This document shows, piece by piece, positions 15,383 through 23,167 of a stretch of 26,172 nucleotides of DNA. The stretch comes from DATKZH01 sp964475955 (GTDB lineage: Bacteria; Planctomycetota; Planctomycetia; Pirellulales; Thermoguttaceae): NCBI GenBank assembly GCA_964475955.1, contig CAYYZY010000110.1, positions 1 to 26,172 on the forward strand, in the 5' to 3' direction. Position 1 is the stretch's first letter; every line of letters begins with the position of its first letter. The notes under the pieces are model-generated. The model saw nothing but the letters and a program-made list of their open reading frames with translations. It searched no databases and was not told the origin of the DNA. The position numbers and the translations under genes were made by a program.

Positions 15383-15481
15383 GGGTGCCACCGGCGTCTC
15401 GCCAGTGCATGGAGAGTTGGGTGCCACTGGCGTCTCGCCAGTGCATGCGTCCCTCTCCGCAGCACGGGCAAGATGCCCGTG
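15383..15481. repeat. Two tandem hairpin repeats plus a third hairpin between convergent genes
   Basis: Copies at 15383-15411 and 15419-15447 (begin GGGTGCCAC) are identical except one base. The second folds as CACTGGCG-TCT-CGCCAGTG (15425-15443), a perfect 8-bp stem with a 3-base loop. A different hairpin, CACGGGCA-AGA-TGCCCGTG (15463-15481), has the same 8+3+8 shape. The cluster sits between the convergent ceramidase-like and queE genes and may stop transcription from both sides, though there are no T-runs. Confidence 0.75.
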
Positions 15482-15507
15482 GCACCCTGCGCCCCGCGTG
15501 GTTCGGG

Positions 15508-16173
15508 CTATCGCAGCCCGCCGAACGAGAGCTTGTTGTGCTGCACGCTCAGGCGCCATCCGGGGTTTTCAAGGCAGAGCTTCACGCACCAGTCGAGGTT
15601 CTCCCGCGGCAGCACGTCGCCCACAAAACGCGGCGAAATCAGGTAGTGGTCGGCCCGGCAGGAAGGACGCGGGATCGCCTGGCCCCGGGCGCGCACGTAC
15701 CTCAGCTCGTCGACCCGCTCGGGCACCACGGCGTGCTCGGCGACCTTGGGGCTGCACGTCACCCAGTCGACGAAGCCCGGCACGGCGAGGCTGCCGTTGG
15801 TCTCCACGGCCACCAGCCACGGGTCGGCCGGGTCGTGGAACCGCCGCCCCAGGTCGTCGTCGAGCTGCAGAAGCGGCTCCCCCCCGGTGAACACCACGTT
15901 GCGGCACGGCCGGCGCTCCACCGGCTCGCCCGCGGGCGCACGGGCCCCCTCCACGACGCGCGGCGGCGGCGATTCGGCCAACTCCGCCGCCGCGCGGCAT
16001 TCGGCGAGGATCTCCTCGGCCGTCATCTCCCGGCCCGACTCGAACTCCGTGTCGCAGCACGGGCACACGAGGTTGCACTGCGAGAACCGCACGAACACGT
16101 TCGGCGTGCCGAAGCGCACGCCTTCGCCCTGAAGCGAGTAGAAGATCTCGTTGACCAGGTACGACGCGCTCAC
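15508..16173 (-). CDS. queE: 7-carboxy-7-deazaguanine synthase (radical SAM)
   Basis: QueE converts 6-carboxytetrahydropterin to 7-carboxy-7-deazaguanine in the queuosine/7-deazaguanine pathway, using S-adenosylmethionine and a [4Fe-4S] cluster in the cytoplasm. The 221-residue product shows the N-terminal EIFYSLQGEGVRFGTPNVFV signature, the cluster motif CxxxCxxC at Cys33, Cys37, Cys40 (CNLVCPCC) followed by DTEFE, TGGEPLLQ (96-103), VAVETNG (121-127), SPK (141-143) and a C-terminal WRLSVQHNKLSFGG. Length is normal. An Arg/Pro/Ala-rich stretch (68-90) before TGGEP looks like a small family-variable insert. The start is GTG with GAGGGG eight bases upstream. No queC, queD or queF is nearby, so the pathway must be completed elsewhere. 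Confidence 0.95.
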   Translation of the reverse strand: MSASYLVNEIFYSLQGEGVRFGTPNVFVRFSQCNLVCPCCDTEFESGREMTAEEILAECRAAAELAESPPPRVVEGARAPAGEPVERRPCRNVVFTGGEPLLQLDDDLGRRFHDPADPWLVAVETNGSLAVPGFVDWVTCSPKVAEHAVVPERVDELRYVRARGQAIPRPSCRADHYLISPRFVGDVLPRENLDWCVKLCLENPGWRLSVQHNKLSFGGLR

Positions 16174-16587
16174 GTAGCGATCCCCTCGAACGCCCCCCAG
16201 AACGAAGCCCGCCAGGCGGAAACGGCCGCGTGGCCGCGGATAGCCACAGCGAGCCCCCCAGGTAGATGCCCGGCGAAGGCGCTACGCCAGGAGCCCGCCC
16301 TTCGACTCCTTCATTACCGCTCGGCATGCCCACCAGCGGCAGCCCCTCGCCTGACCCCAAGCCTATCAGGAAACCGACGACGAGAGAAGCGGCGAGCATC
16401 CACCACGGTCCTCCCGCATACCGCGCCGGAAGGAGGCCACCCGTCGTCGCCGCGAGCACACCATCATCCACGCCGCAGAGCCGGCCCAGTTCGTGGATTG
16501 TGTGGGGCGAACGCGCGCGATAACCCGCGAATGGCGGCGAGTGACGTTGAGTTCATCGCGACGCCCAACCGCCATTCCCGGTCGGGT
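16174..16587. other. Gene-free stretch between queE and the toxin-antitoxin pair
   Basis: I see no supported gene. A minus-strand frame reads a membrane-helix-like stretch (near 16350-16420) but runs on into queE out of phase and has no ribosome site. It probably holds the queE promoter and the end of the toxin transcript. Composition shifts to visibly lower GC toward 16590. Confidence 0.45.
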
Positions 16588-16890
16588 TCATCGCATGGTT
16601 CGTCTGAGGCGCGCGGCAATCGAATCTGGATCACGCCGACAGTCGAGGATTGCGACCACGTCGATGACCGACTTCTCAGTCGTGTAGTAGATCGCAAAGG
16701 GAAACCGTTTCGACAATTTGCGATGCAAGCCGAAAACGATTTCGTGTATTCCCGCTTCCCTCTCGAGCCGCTCGAGATCCTCGAAGAGGCAGTCCGTAAA
16801 GTAGTCGCCGAGCCCTTCGCGTTGCTGCTCGTAGAACAACCCGCCGTCAATCAGATCATGGCGGGCTTCAATCCGAAGCTCGACGCGCAT
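16588..16890 (-). CDS. ParE/RelE-superfamily toxin
   Basis: This 100-residue basic protein reads as a RelE/ParE-fold toxin: an opening strand (MRVELRIEARHDLIDGGLFY), two helices (FYEQQREGLGDYFTDCLFED, LERLER) and a final sheet (LHRKLSKRFPFAIYYTTEKS, VIDVVAILDCRRDPDSI). The RRDP-type ending and the ARxDLxxGxxFYE opening are typical of ParE-like proteins encoded beside addiction-module antitoxins. Members act on DNA gyrase (ParE) or ribosome-bound mRNA (RelE); which applies cannot be told here. The start overlaps the antitoxin gene by 23 bp, with AAGGAAG nearby, so synthesis is coupled. GC is visibly lower than in the flanking genes, consistent with transfer. Expression should be held by the antitoxin acting at the shared promoter. 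Confidence 0.9.
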   Translation of the reverse strand: MRVELRIEARHDLIDGGLFYEQQREGLGDYFTDCLFEDLERLEREAGIHEIVFGLHRKLSKRFPFAIYYTTEKSVIDVVAILDCRRDPDSIAARLRRTMR

Positions 16891-17098
16891 TGATTGCTTC
16901 CTTGACCTCCGCTTTCGCCTCCGTCAGCGCCAATGCCTCCCCCGCAGCGGGGTTCTCAACCCGGTTCGCGAGAACCGCTTGGTGCCATTCCGGGGACACA
17001 AACGACTGCGGTTCGCTCGCCAGATCCCGCCAGATGAGATCCATTGCCGCCAGCTTCTCTTCACGGCTCATACCGCCAATCATCGCTTCAAGGGACAT
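16868..17098 (-). CDS. Antitoxin of addiction module (TIGR02574-like)
   Basis: This 76-residue product has the make-up of addiction-module component antitoxins that partner ParE/RelE-like toxins. A helical N-part (MSLEAMIGGMSREEKLAAMD then LIWRDLA) is followed by the family's W..A.L..R core (PEWHQAVLANRVE) and a Glu/Ala/Lys tail that would wrap the toxin. Such proteins neutralise the toxin and often help repress the operon, although this subgroup has no obvious DNA-binding domain. The start at 17098 is preferred over the ATG two codons upstream: GGAGG is seven bases before it, but only one base before the other. It is first in the operon and overlaps the toxin by 23 bp. The promoter lies at 17128-17156. 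Confidence 0.88.
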   Translation of the reverse strand: MSLEAMIGGMSREEKLAAMDLIWRDLASEPQSFVSPEWHQAVLANRVENPAAGEALALTEAKAEVKEAINARRASD

Positions 17099-17127
17099 TA
17101 TCATTCCTCCGACAAGTACCCCCTATC

Positions 17128-17156
17128 AGTATATCGAGGGCGCGATTGCACAGCAA
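17128..17156 (-). promoter_or_regulatory. Promoter of the toxin-antitoxin operon
   Basis: On the minus strand TTGCTG (17156-17151) and TATACT (17133-17128) are separated by exactly 17 bases. Transcription would start near 17121, giving a leader of about 23 bases with GGAGG before the antitoxin ATG. No clear palindromic operator overlaps it. Confidence 0.75.
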
Positions 17157-17798
17157 GCAGCACGACGTCGAGCTCCAGGTCTGCGGCAAGGTTCTGTGGC
17201 ACTGGAAAGGGGCGGGGGCGGGGCCCGCACCGAGGGCCGGGTAAAAGTCAAGTCAAACGACGGCACGAGGCGGTCCCCAGGGGGCCTGCCAAACACTTGC
17301 CGCACACGACGTCCAGGACCGGGCGTGTCCCGTACGTCGTCGGTCATTGCAGCGAGAGTAGTCGCCGTACGAACGTTGAGCGTGAGCCGCTTCGGGTTTG
17401 CCGCACAGCGAAGCCGCGCGGCTAGCCCGAAGTGTCACAAACAATGAAAGCTTGTATTCAGAGCATGTAACGGGGTTGGCGGATGAGCTGCCGAGCCGGA
17501 GGCTCGTCCTTTGTCCGGGGGTAGGTCGGTCCGCTCCATCCGCCTGGTTCTTCGGCGCGGTGTGCGCGAAACTCCGGTCCGCGGCTGCGCACGGACCGCA
17601 CGTGGTCATGAGCCGCCTGCCTCGGGCAAGCGACGGGCGACGCGGCGGTTCGCCGCATCGCATAAGGGGCCAGCGGGTCATCCGCCAACCCCGTTCGTCG
17701 GACAAGCACGTGCGACGAACGTTGTCAGTGAGCTGCCGGCAAGGCTGCCAGAGCGAGGAACGAGCGGCGGCAGGTTTACCGTCAGCTCGACTGGTCGG
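17157..17798. other. Gene-free segment of accessory island
   Basis: No coding region is supported; frames here read as low-complexity shadow. Structures seen: a hairpin ACGACGT...ACGTCGT around 17306-17338; the 18-bp inverted repeat bounding 17469-17695; and GTTCGTCG...CGACGAAC (17693-17720), an 8-bp inverted repeat with a 12-base loop that shares its first bases with the large repeat. The segment could be a recombination site or a structured RNA. Confidence 0.5.
17469..17695. repeat. 227-bp segment bounded by perfect 18-bp inverted repeat (attC-like)
   Basis: Left end AACGGGGTTGGCGGATGA (17469-17486) and right end TCATCCGCCAACCCCGTT (17678-17695) are exact reverse complements, with the AAC...GTT outer triplets seen in integron attC sites. 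The flanking bases match the attC core consensus only partly, and 227 bp is longer than usual attC sites. It lies between the Abi gene's 3' end and the toxin-antitoxin promoter. Confidence 0.7.
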
Positions 17799-18554
17799 CT
17801 ATTTGGTCTTTCCGTTGTGAGTTTCAGTGAGAAACAATGCCATGCTGCCCGCAAGATTCACTGCCAGTCGAGCATGACGCGGCAACGGGCGAATGCGCCG
17901 TGAACCGCTGCCATGCGCATCCCCGAGCTTGTTTCGCACGGCCCCAAGTCCATTCACCACACCGGAGCATCCCCCCAGGATTTGTTTGAAAATTTGCTCT
18001 TGGTGTTGTTCAGGGGCAAGCCGCAATTCAGTCTGCACCTTCTTGAACAGATCGGGAAGCTCTATTCGATCGTGGTCATACGGGATGTTTCTGATGTCTA
18101 GGATGTGCTTTAGTACCGTCTCAAGGAGGTTTCGGGCCGCAGTTATTGCGCCTTCTGGATCATCGGCGATCCTGCGAACCATTCGGCGCCATGCTCGGTT
18201 GACTTCCTCGGAACTAAACGCCTTGAGTCCGTCCTCTATGTCCTGTTCAGCGGGAGAGACACTTCCCGTTTCGAGGCGTGATAGTAATGGGTCGAACTGC
18301 TCCCGCAGATAGTCGCGGCGTTCCGCGTAGGTAGAGTACTTATTCTTCATGTAGTTCCAGAACTGGTTCAGCGACCGCTTCGGCGGGAACCACCGCGGGA
18401 AGAGGCCTGACCAGTCACTATGGTTCACGAAGTACTGTCTGAGCTCAGTGAAGTCATCTTCCGACGGCGAGGCGCCCGTTGCGCGGTCGATAAGCACATG
18501 GACCAACGCCTCCGCTCGTTCGTAATCGTCGTTGAGTTCATCAAGTACGGCCAT
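17799..18554 (-). CDS. Abortive-infection family protein (Abi C-terminal domain)
   Basis: The 251-residue soluble protein ends in a recognisable abortive-infection C-terminal (Abi_C) domain: GVVNGLGAVRNKLGDAHG (198-215), then PRHARLAVNLAGSMALFLTE (225-244). This module is found in proteins proposed to stop phage growth by halting the host cell, although most are untested. The N-terminal half (1-150) is helical and acidic, with no nuclease or kinase motif I can name; it carries aromatic-rich stretches (DWSGLFPRWFPP, FWNYMKNKYSTY). The RNKLGDAHG and PRHA segments are the conserved core and probably the active or binding site. Lower GC than the neighbours and the nearby toxin-antitoxin genes suggest acquired defence cargo. 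The ribosome site is weak (GGAAAC). Confidence 0.85.
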   Translation of the reverse strand: MAVLDELNDDYERAEALVHVLIDRATGASPSEDDFTELRQYFVNHSDWSGLFPRWFPPKRSLNQFWNYMKNKYSTYAERRDYLREQFDPLLSRLETGSVSPAEQDIEDGLKAFSSEEVNRAWRRMVRRIADDPEGAITAARNLLETVLKHILDIRNIPYDHDRIELPDLFKKVQTELRLAPEQHQEQIFKQILGGCSGVVNGLGAVRNKLGDAHGSGSRRIRPLPRHARLAVNLAGSMALFLTETHNGKTK

Positions 18555-18996
18555 CGGTACGTTTCCAGCAAATAACTTGCTCTTAGCCTGACCAGCCCAT
18601 TACTTGTAGACCGCAAGGTTGCGGCCTAACACGCATGCGGCCGATTGTCGTAAGGGGAGTTTTCGCCGGCATTTGGGCGATGGTCACGCGCTGGTCGGCG
18701 GGCTAGGCGGTTTCAGTCTAACGGGAAGCGGACCGGGAAATCAAGGGATCGGCGGGGCGGTGCTCGCGGCGGTCGCTGCTGGGATCGGCGCCCCCGCAGG
18801 TCGCTTCTTTCTGGTGGGGGCGTCGCCCTTACGGTCGGCCGGGTGGGGTGACTGCCGGCAAGGGCCCGGAATGGCCGGTGCGGAGGACCAATTCGGGCGG
18901 AGAACGGGCCCCGAGTCGTCGCGAAGTCGTTTCGCAGCAGGGACGTAACGCCACGAAACCGCCCAGCTTGCGCCACCGTAGCTATATTGCCCAGCT
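18555..18996. other. Intergenic region upstream of the Abi gene
   Basis: No gene is supported. It holds the Abi promoter region, a small hairpin CCGCAA-GG-TTGCGG (18611-18624) and, overlapping its end, GCCTAAC (18624-18630), a perfect match to the RYYYAAC integron core; read on the minus strand this is GTTAGGC. From about 18700 composition returns to high GC. A plus-strand frame at 18619-18948 is Gly/Ala-rich without a ribosome site and is not called. Confidence 0.45.
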
Positions 18997-20361
18997 TCAC
19001 GGCGAGTAGTAGTTGTGGCACTGCTTCAAGCGGCGGTAGTTGCGGTCGGTCCAGAGGGGCGGGCGGTCGGGCCGTGGATTCGGTCGGGGGTTCTCGTAGA
19101 CGGAGAGCTCGCTGCCGGCCAGGACGAGGATCTCCTCGCGCCAGTCGCCCAGCACGTCGGCCACGTAGAGGCGATCGGCCGCCTGGTCGATGCGCTCGAC
19201 GAACCGCCCGGTGAGGGGCTCGAAAACGCAGACGTCGCCGCTGGTGTGCCGCTCCTTGGCGCAGGCGAGTTGCGTGGGCGCGCCGGTCCAGTCGATCGTG
19301 TGGATCACCTCCACGCCGCTGGCGGTCCAACCGTCGGGGGCGACGTCGTCCATGGCGTAGTCGAACAGCTTGTTGCCCCGCGAGTCGAACACGAACGGCT
19401 TCTGGTGCTCGTTGTAGCGCGAGCGGCACCAGACGAACACCTCCTCCGAGCCCGGCTTGAATCGCCCCACCGCCGCGTTCTGCGGCTCCTGCCGCCGGAA
19501 GTGGCTCCGCCAGATCGGGCCGCCGAGGCCCAGGAGTTGAACGTGGTTCGACCCCTCCTCCAGCAGGACCACTTCGAGACCCGGGTGGTCGGGCCGCACG
19601 TCGGCCACGAACAGGCTGTCCATGTGCCCGCGAAACGGGGCCGCTTCGACCAGCAGCCGGCCGTCGGGCGAGAAGACCGTCGCGCCGAGGACTTCGTCGC
19701 ACCGGTCGCCGTCGAGGTCGGCCAGCCGGGCGCCGTTGTGGGCGCAGGAGACGAACCGGTCCGTGGTCCAGAGCGGCTTCTTCCCCCGCACGAGGTCGTC
19801 GAACCGGTAGGCCGCGAGGTACCGGCCCGTGCGGTAGCCGCTCCGGTTGGTCGCCTGGAGCAGCAGGTCGCGATCGCCTCCGTCGCCGCGGAAATCGGCG
19901 ATCATGGCCAGTTCCCACCGCTGGGCGCCCTCGGGGACCGGCGGCCGGACCGCGGCCTTTTCGGAGCCGTCGGCCCCGTCGACCGCGTGCAGCGTGCCGT
20001 CCTTGGTGAGATAGACGACCTCGGCCCGGCCATCGCCGTCGACGTCGCCCACCGCCGTCCCCGGCCCATGGTGCCCCGGCAACCCCTGGCTCTCCGACTG
20101 CCCGCCGACGGCCACTTCCGTCCGTGCAATCCACAGCTTCCGGCCGCCGTTGTCGTAGACGGCCAGGTGGCCGGGCACGGTGACCAGGTAGTCGGGGCGC
20201 CGGTCGCCGTTGACGTCGGCCACCAGGATCCCGCCGGCCGAGTCCTCCGGGCCGGGCACGTCGAGCGCGATCGCCAGCGCGCGCTCGGCCTCCGCGCGGA
20301 CCTCCGACGGGCCGGCCAAGCACAACGCGACCAGGCACGCTTTCAGCAGACGGTCTCTCAT
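18997..20361 (-). CDS. Secreted FG-GAP/VCBS-type beta-propeller protein
   Basis: This 454-residue exported protein has a signal peptide (about 1-24, cut near EVRA-E) followed by FG-GAP-like repeats with calcium-loop motifs: ADVNGDRRPDYLVT, GDVDGDGRAEVVYL and ADLDGDRCDEVLGA, plus weaker copies toward the C-terminus. Such repeats build beta-propellers in secreted adhesins and in polysaccharide lyases. The ending WTDRNYRRLKQCHNYYSP resembles rhamnogalacturonan-lyase (family 11)-like proteins, so a carbohydrate-binding or lyase role is possible, but I cannot place catalytic residues. The start ATG at 20361 has GGAGGTG upstream; the longer frame to 20445 lacks a signal and a site. It is last in a run of minus-strand genes for exported proteins, 93 bp after the SBBP gene. 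Confidence 0.82.
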   Translation of the reverse strand: MRDRLLKACLVALCLAGPSEVRAEAERALAIALDVPGPEDSAGGILVADVNGDRRPDYLVTVPGHLAVYDNGGRKLWIARTEVAVGGQSESQGLPGHHGPGTAVGDVDGDGRAEVVYLTKDGTLHAVDGADGSEKAAVRPPVPEGAQRWELAMIADFRGDGGDRDLLLQATNRSGYRTGRYLAAYRFDDLVRGKKPLWTTDRFVSCAHNGARLADLDGDRCDEVLGATVFSPDGRLLVEAAPFRGHMDSLFVADVRPDHPGLEVVLLEEGSNHVQLLGLGGPIWRSHFRRQEPQNAAVGRFKPGSEEVFVWCRSRYNEHQKPFVFDSRGNKLFDYAMDDVAPDGWTASGVEVIHTIDWTGAPTQLACAKERHTSGDVCVFEPLTGRFVERIDQAADRLYVADVLGDWREEILVLAGSELSVYENPRPNPRPDRPPLWTDRNYRRLKQCHNYYSP

Positions 20362-20454
20362 CGCGGCACCTCCGGGGCAAAGACGGCACGGCTCGCTTCC
20401 CGCATCGTCCGCGAGTCTACCGGCCCCGCCGAGGCGACGCAACAAGCCGAGCGG

Positions 20455-22023
20455 CTAGCGCCGGTCGAGGCGCCGGAACTTGGCCAGCAGGTTGTCGCCG
20501 TTGCCCCAGCCGGGACCGCCGCCCCCGGCGAACCGCTCCTGGTGGGCGTTTTTGGTGGGCCAACCCGGGCCGTCGGCGGCGCCGGTCAGATAGAGGTTGC
20601 CCCGGTCGTCCAGGAACGCGGAGCGGCCGTGGTCGTACGACGGGCCGCCCAGGTAGGTGGAGTAGAGCAGCCTGCTGAAGTCGGGCGCGAGCACGACGGC
20701 GATCGCGTCGTACGCGCCGCCGCCGTAGGCGCGTTGGAAGGCGTCGGCCGTGACCGGGAAGTCCTCCGACTGCGCCCTGCCGACGAAGAAGACCGCCCCG
20801 CGCCGGTCGACGTAAACGCCGTCGGGGCTTTCGGCCCCCGAGCCGCCGATGAACGTGCTTTGAAGCAGCGCGCCGTCGGGCCCGATCTTCACCACGGCGA
20901 TATCCGCCGGGCCGTTGCGCGTGCGATCCCAGGCGCCGGGGGTCGTGGGGAAGTCCATGGAGTCGGTGCTCATGGCGACGAACGTGTTGCCGCGCCCGTC
21001 GATGGCCAGCCGGTGCGTGCGTCCGCCCTGGTCGATGCCGCTGCCGCCCAGGTAGGTGCCGTAGACCAGCGCGGAGCCGTCGGCTTCGAGCATGGCGACG
21101 TACCCGTCGATCGCGCCGTTGAACGTGCGATCGGCCCCGGCGCCGGCCGTGGGAATGTCGGTCGACTTGGTGTTCAGCAGGACGTACACGCGCTGGCGCC
21201 CGTCGACCCGGATCGACGCCCGGTGGATGTCCTCGCCCGAGCCGCCCAGCCACGTGGCCCAGATGACCCGCGTGCCGTCGCCGGCGATCTTGACGACGCC
21301 GAAGTCGGTCTCGCCGGCCGGCTCCTTTTGCAGGGCGTTGCGGAACGCCGTGGCGAACCAGTCGGGCGTCGGCGAGGCGGCCGAGCGTTCGCCCCAACCG
21401 CTGGGCACGTAGACGTTCCCCCGGCGGTCGAGGGCCAGGTCGCGGCACAGGTCGTCGACCCCCACGTAGCTGGCCCAGACGATCCGGTCGCCGTCGGGCG
21501 CGATCTTGGCGGCGAAACCGTTCTGCGCGCCGTAGAGGCCCTCGTCGTGCAGCTCGCCCCCGTACTCGGGCTGAAAGGCGCCGTCGGTGGTGGGGAAGCC
21601 CGGTCCGGCCCGGCCGGCGATGTAGACGCAGCCCTCGTCGTCGACCTCGACCGCGTAGGCCCGGTCGTAATTGGGGCCTCCCAAGAGCGTCGACCAGATC
21701 AGCTTGCCATCGGGGGCGAACTTGGCGACGAACACGTCGCAGGGGCCGCCGTCGCCGAGGTACTTGCCGCCCGTGCTGAGGGTGCGGTCGACCGCGCCGG
21801 GCGTGGTCGGGAAGTCCTTCGACGCCGTCCCGCCCACGATGTAGATGCAGCCCCGGGCGTCGACGAACACGTCGCGCGCGTGCTCCCAGTTGCTGCCGCC
21901 GAAGTAGGTGGAGAAAGCCAGTTCGTACGACTCGGCGGCCGCCGGCCGGGAGGCGCCCGGCGCAGCGGCGAGCAGGCTGGCAAGCAGTAGGGGCAGCAGG
22001 CGCTTTGCGAACTGGGTGTGCAT
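20455..22023 (-). CDS. Secreted SBBP (seven-bladed beta-propeller repeat) protein
   Basis: This 522-residue exported protein has a signal peptide (1-30, cut near PAAA-E). I count seven copies of a S/A/G-T/S-x-x-GG blade motif at residues 38, 111, 184, 256, 322, 389 and 455, at 66-73 residue intervals: STYFGGS, STLLGGP, ASYVGVD, ATWLGGS, GTYLGGS, STFIGGS, STYLGGP. The third copy has lost its second glycine. Each is followed by D-x-R/E-G-x-x-Y/F-V and DFPTT-like segments typical of SBBP repeats. Seven repeats would fill exactly one propeller, with a short Gly-rich, Trp-containing tail. Function in this family is unknown; a surface or matrix role is likely. The start at 22023 follows GAGGATT. 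It follows a DUF1559 gene by 105 bp. Confidence 0.9.
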   Translation of the reverse strand: MHTQFAKRLLPLLLASLLAAAPGASRPAAAESYELAFSTYFGGSNWEHARDVFVDARGCIYIVGGTASKDFPTTPGAVDRTLSTGGKYLGDGGPCDVFVAKFAPDGKLIWSTLLGGPNYDRAYAVEVDDEGCVYIAGRAGPGFPTTDGAFQPEYGGELHDEGLYGAQNGFAAKIAPDGDRIVWASYVGVDDLCRDLALDRRGNVYVPSGWGERSAASPTPDWFATAFRNALQKEPAGETDFGVVKIAGDGTRVIWATWLGGSGEDIHRASIRVDGRQRVYVLLNTKSTDIPTAGAGADRTFNGAIDGYVAMLEADGSALVYGTYLGGSGIDQGGRTHRLAIDGRGNTFVAMSTDSMDFPTTPGAWDRTRNGPADIAVVKIGPDGALLQSTFIGGSGAESPDGVYVDRRGAVFFVGRAQSEDFPVTADAFQRAYGGGAYDAIAVVLAPDFSRLLYSTYLGGPSYDHGRSAFLDDRGNLYLTGAADGPGWPTKNAHQERFAGGGGPGWGNGDNLLAKFRRLDRR

Positions 22024-22128
22024 GGTGGAATCCTCGGGTTGCAGGGGGAGCGTCGGGAAGGAAAGCCGGCGGGGGCGACGCTGCACGCGCGGCCGCGCGC
22101 CGGTCGGCTTCGCGCCGGAACGTTCGCG

Positions 22129-23127
22129 TCAGAAATCGCCGACCACCTCGCCGTCGGCCCGCCGGCAGAGGTTGAGGAACGTGCGCTCCTCGATCGTCTC
22201 GGCGACCGCCCGGGTGGAGCCGTCGGCCAGGGAGATGTTGACCACGCCGGGATGGAAGCTGTAGGGCGCGTACTGGTTGTCGACGTTGATGTAGCGATCG
22301 CAGGTGGCGCACCGCGTGGCCGTGGCGTCCGCGTTCCAGTTGAAGATACTCACGCCCGTGTTGCCGCACCAGGGGCCGTAGCCGTAATATTGGGCGTTGG
22401 TCGGGTCGGGCTGCTTCTTGCCGAGCCGCCAGTGGGTCGGCTTGCCCGCCATCTCGAACAGCAGGATGGTGTTGCTCGTACCGTCGACGACGTCGGCGAT
22501 CCGGATCGTCGCCTCGCTGAGCACGCCCTCGTCGCTGGAGTAGATCTGCGTGTAGGCGCCGCCGTCGTCGAACTCGCGGTAGTGCATGCCGCGCACGCCG
22601 AAGTAGTCGGTCGCCGCGCCGGTGATGCCGGGCATAGCGCTCACGTCGGTGGTCCAGCCCAGGTTCCACCCGCAGTAGATCGGCGCGATCCGCTCGCCCG
22701 GCGCGGAAGGACACAGGAACGTGGATACGAGCGTGTTGGCCGCTTCCTGGTTCGTCGGATCGTCGAAGCCGAAGCTCTGATCGTAGACCTCGTGGAGGTT
22801 CGACCCCTCCATGTACGGCAGGATCATGGCCAGAAACGCCGTGACCACGCGCGTGGGGCCGCCGCTGGAATCGTAGCCGGGGTAGACCAATCGTCCCGGC
22901 GGGAACGTGTTGAGGGCCGAGTGGTAGTTGTGGCACGCGATGCCGATCTGCCGCAGGTTGTTGGTGCACGACATGCGCCGGGCCGCCTCCCGCGCCGCCT
23001 GCACGGCCGGCAGCAACAGGGCGATGAGGATCCCGATGATCGCGATCACGACCAGCAACTCGACCAGCGTGAACGCCCGGCGTGCCGCCTGCGGCTGGCG
23101 GCGCGCACAGTACTCGCTTCTACCCAT
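22129..23127 (-). CDS. DUF1559 pseudopilin-like protein
   Basis: This 332-residue protein of the planctomycete-expanded DUF1559 family has a type IV prepilin/type II pseudopilin N-terminus: basic leader, cleavage and methylation site RRA-FTLVELLVV with mature Phe1 (Phe19) and Glu5 (Glu23), then the hydrophobic spine IAIIGILIALLLPAVQAARE. The large C-domain ends in the family H-x9-DG motif (FHPGVVNISLADGS) and ETI...LNLCRRADGE. Prepilin peptidase (PilD type) would process it, and it should end up in an envelope or extracellular fibre or remain membrane-anchored. Function is not known. Six or more cysteines in the C-domain suggest disulfides. The start ATG follows GGAGGGGAA. It lies 40 bp after the other DUF1559 gene, so the two are probably co-transcribed. 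Confidence 0.93.
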   Translation of the reverse strand: MGRSEYCARRQPQAARRAFTLVELLVVIAIIGILIALLLPAVQAAREAARRMSCTNNLRQIGIACHNYHSALNTFPPGRLVYPGYDSSGGPTRVVTAFLAMILPYMEGSNLHEVYDQSFGFDDPTNQEAANTLVSTFLCPSAPGERIAPIYCGWNLGWTTDVSAMPGITGAATDYFGVRGMHYREFDDGGAYTQIYSSDEGVLSEATIRIADVVDGTSNTILLFEMAGKPTHWRLGKKQPDPTNAQYYGYGPWCGNTGVSIFNWNADATATRCATCDRYINVDNQYAPYSFHPGVVNISLADGSTRAVAETIEERTFLNLCRRADGEVVGDF

Positions 23128-23167
23128 GGCTTCCCCTCCGTATCCGTCTGACGTGAAAGGCGTAACG

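Noticed and set aside
15569..16471. Minus-strand membrane-protein-like frame upstream of queE
   Set aside because: Only about 20 residues look like a membrane helix; the rest runs through queE in another frame and no ribosome site is present.
13900..16893. 997-residue plus-strand open frame across ceramidase, queE and toxin
   Set aside because: It crosses three unrelated genes in shadow frames and has Arg-rich, compositional sequence.
17253..17705. 150-residue minus-strand open frame in the accessory island
   Set aside because: It lies over the inverted-repeat element, has no ribosome site and reads as Arg/Ser/Pro-rich noise.
17469..18630. A complete integron cassette array
   Set aside because: Only one perfect core match and one overlong palindrome with imperfect core sites were found, and no integrase gene lies in the window, so it is reported only as a possibility.
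18619..18948. Gly/Ala-rich 109-residue plus-strand frame
   Set aside because: No start signal, no family resemblance, and composition explained by GC-rich intergenic sequence.
19015..21990. 991-residue plus-strand open frame opposite the two propeller genes
   Set aside because: Repeated AVxRxxxxVxPVDVD-like text is the antisense of the propeller repeats; it has no independent family features.
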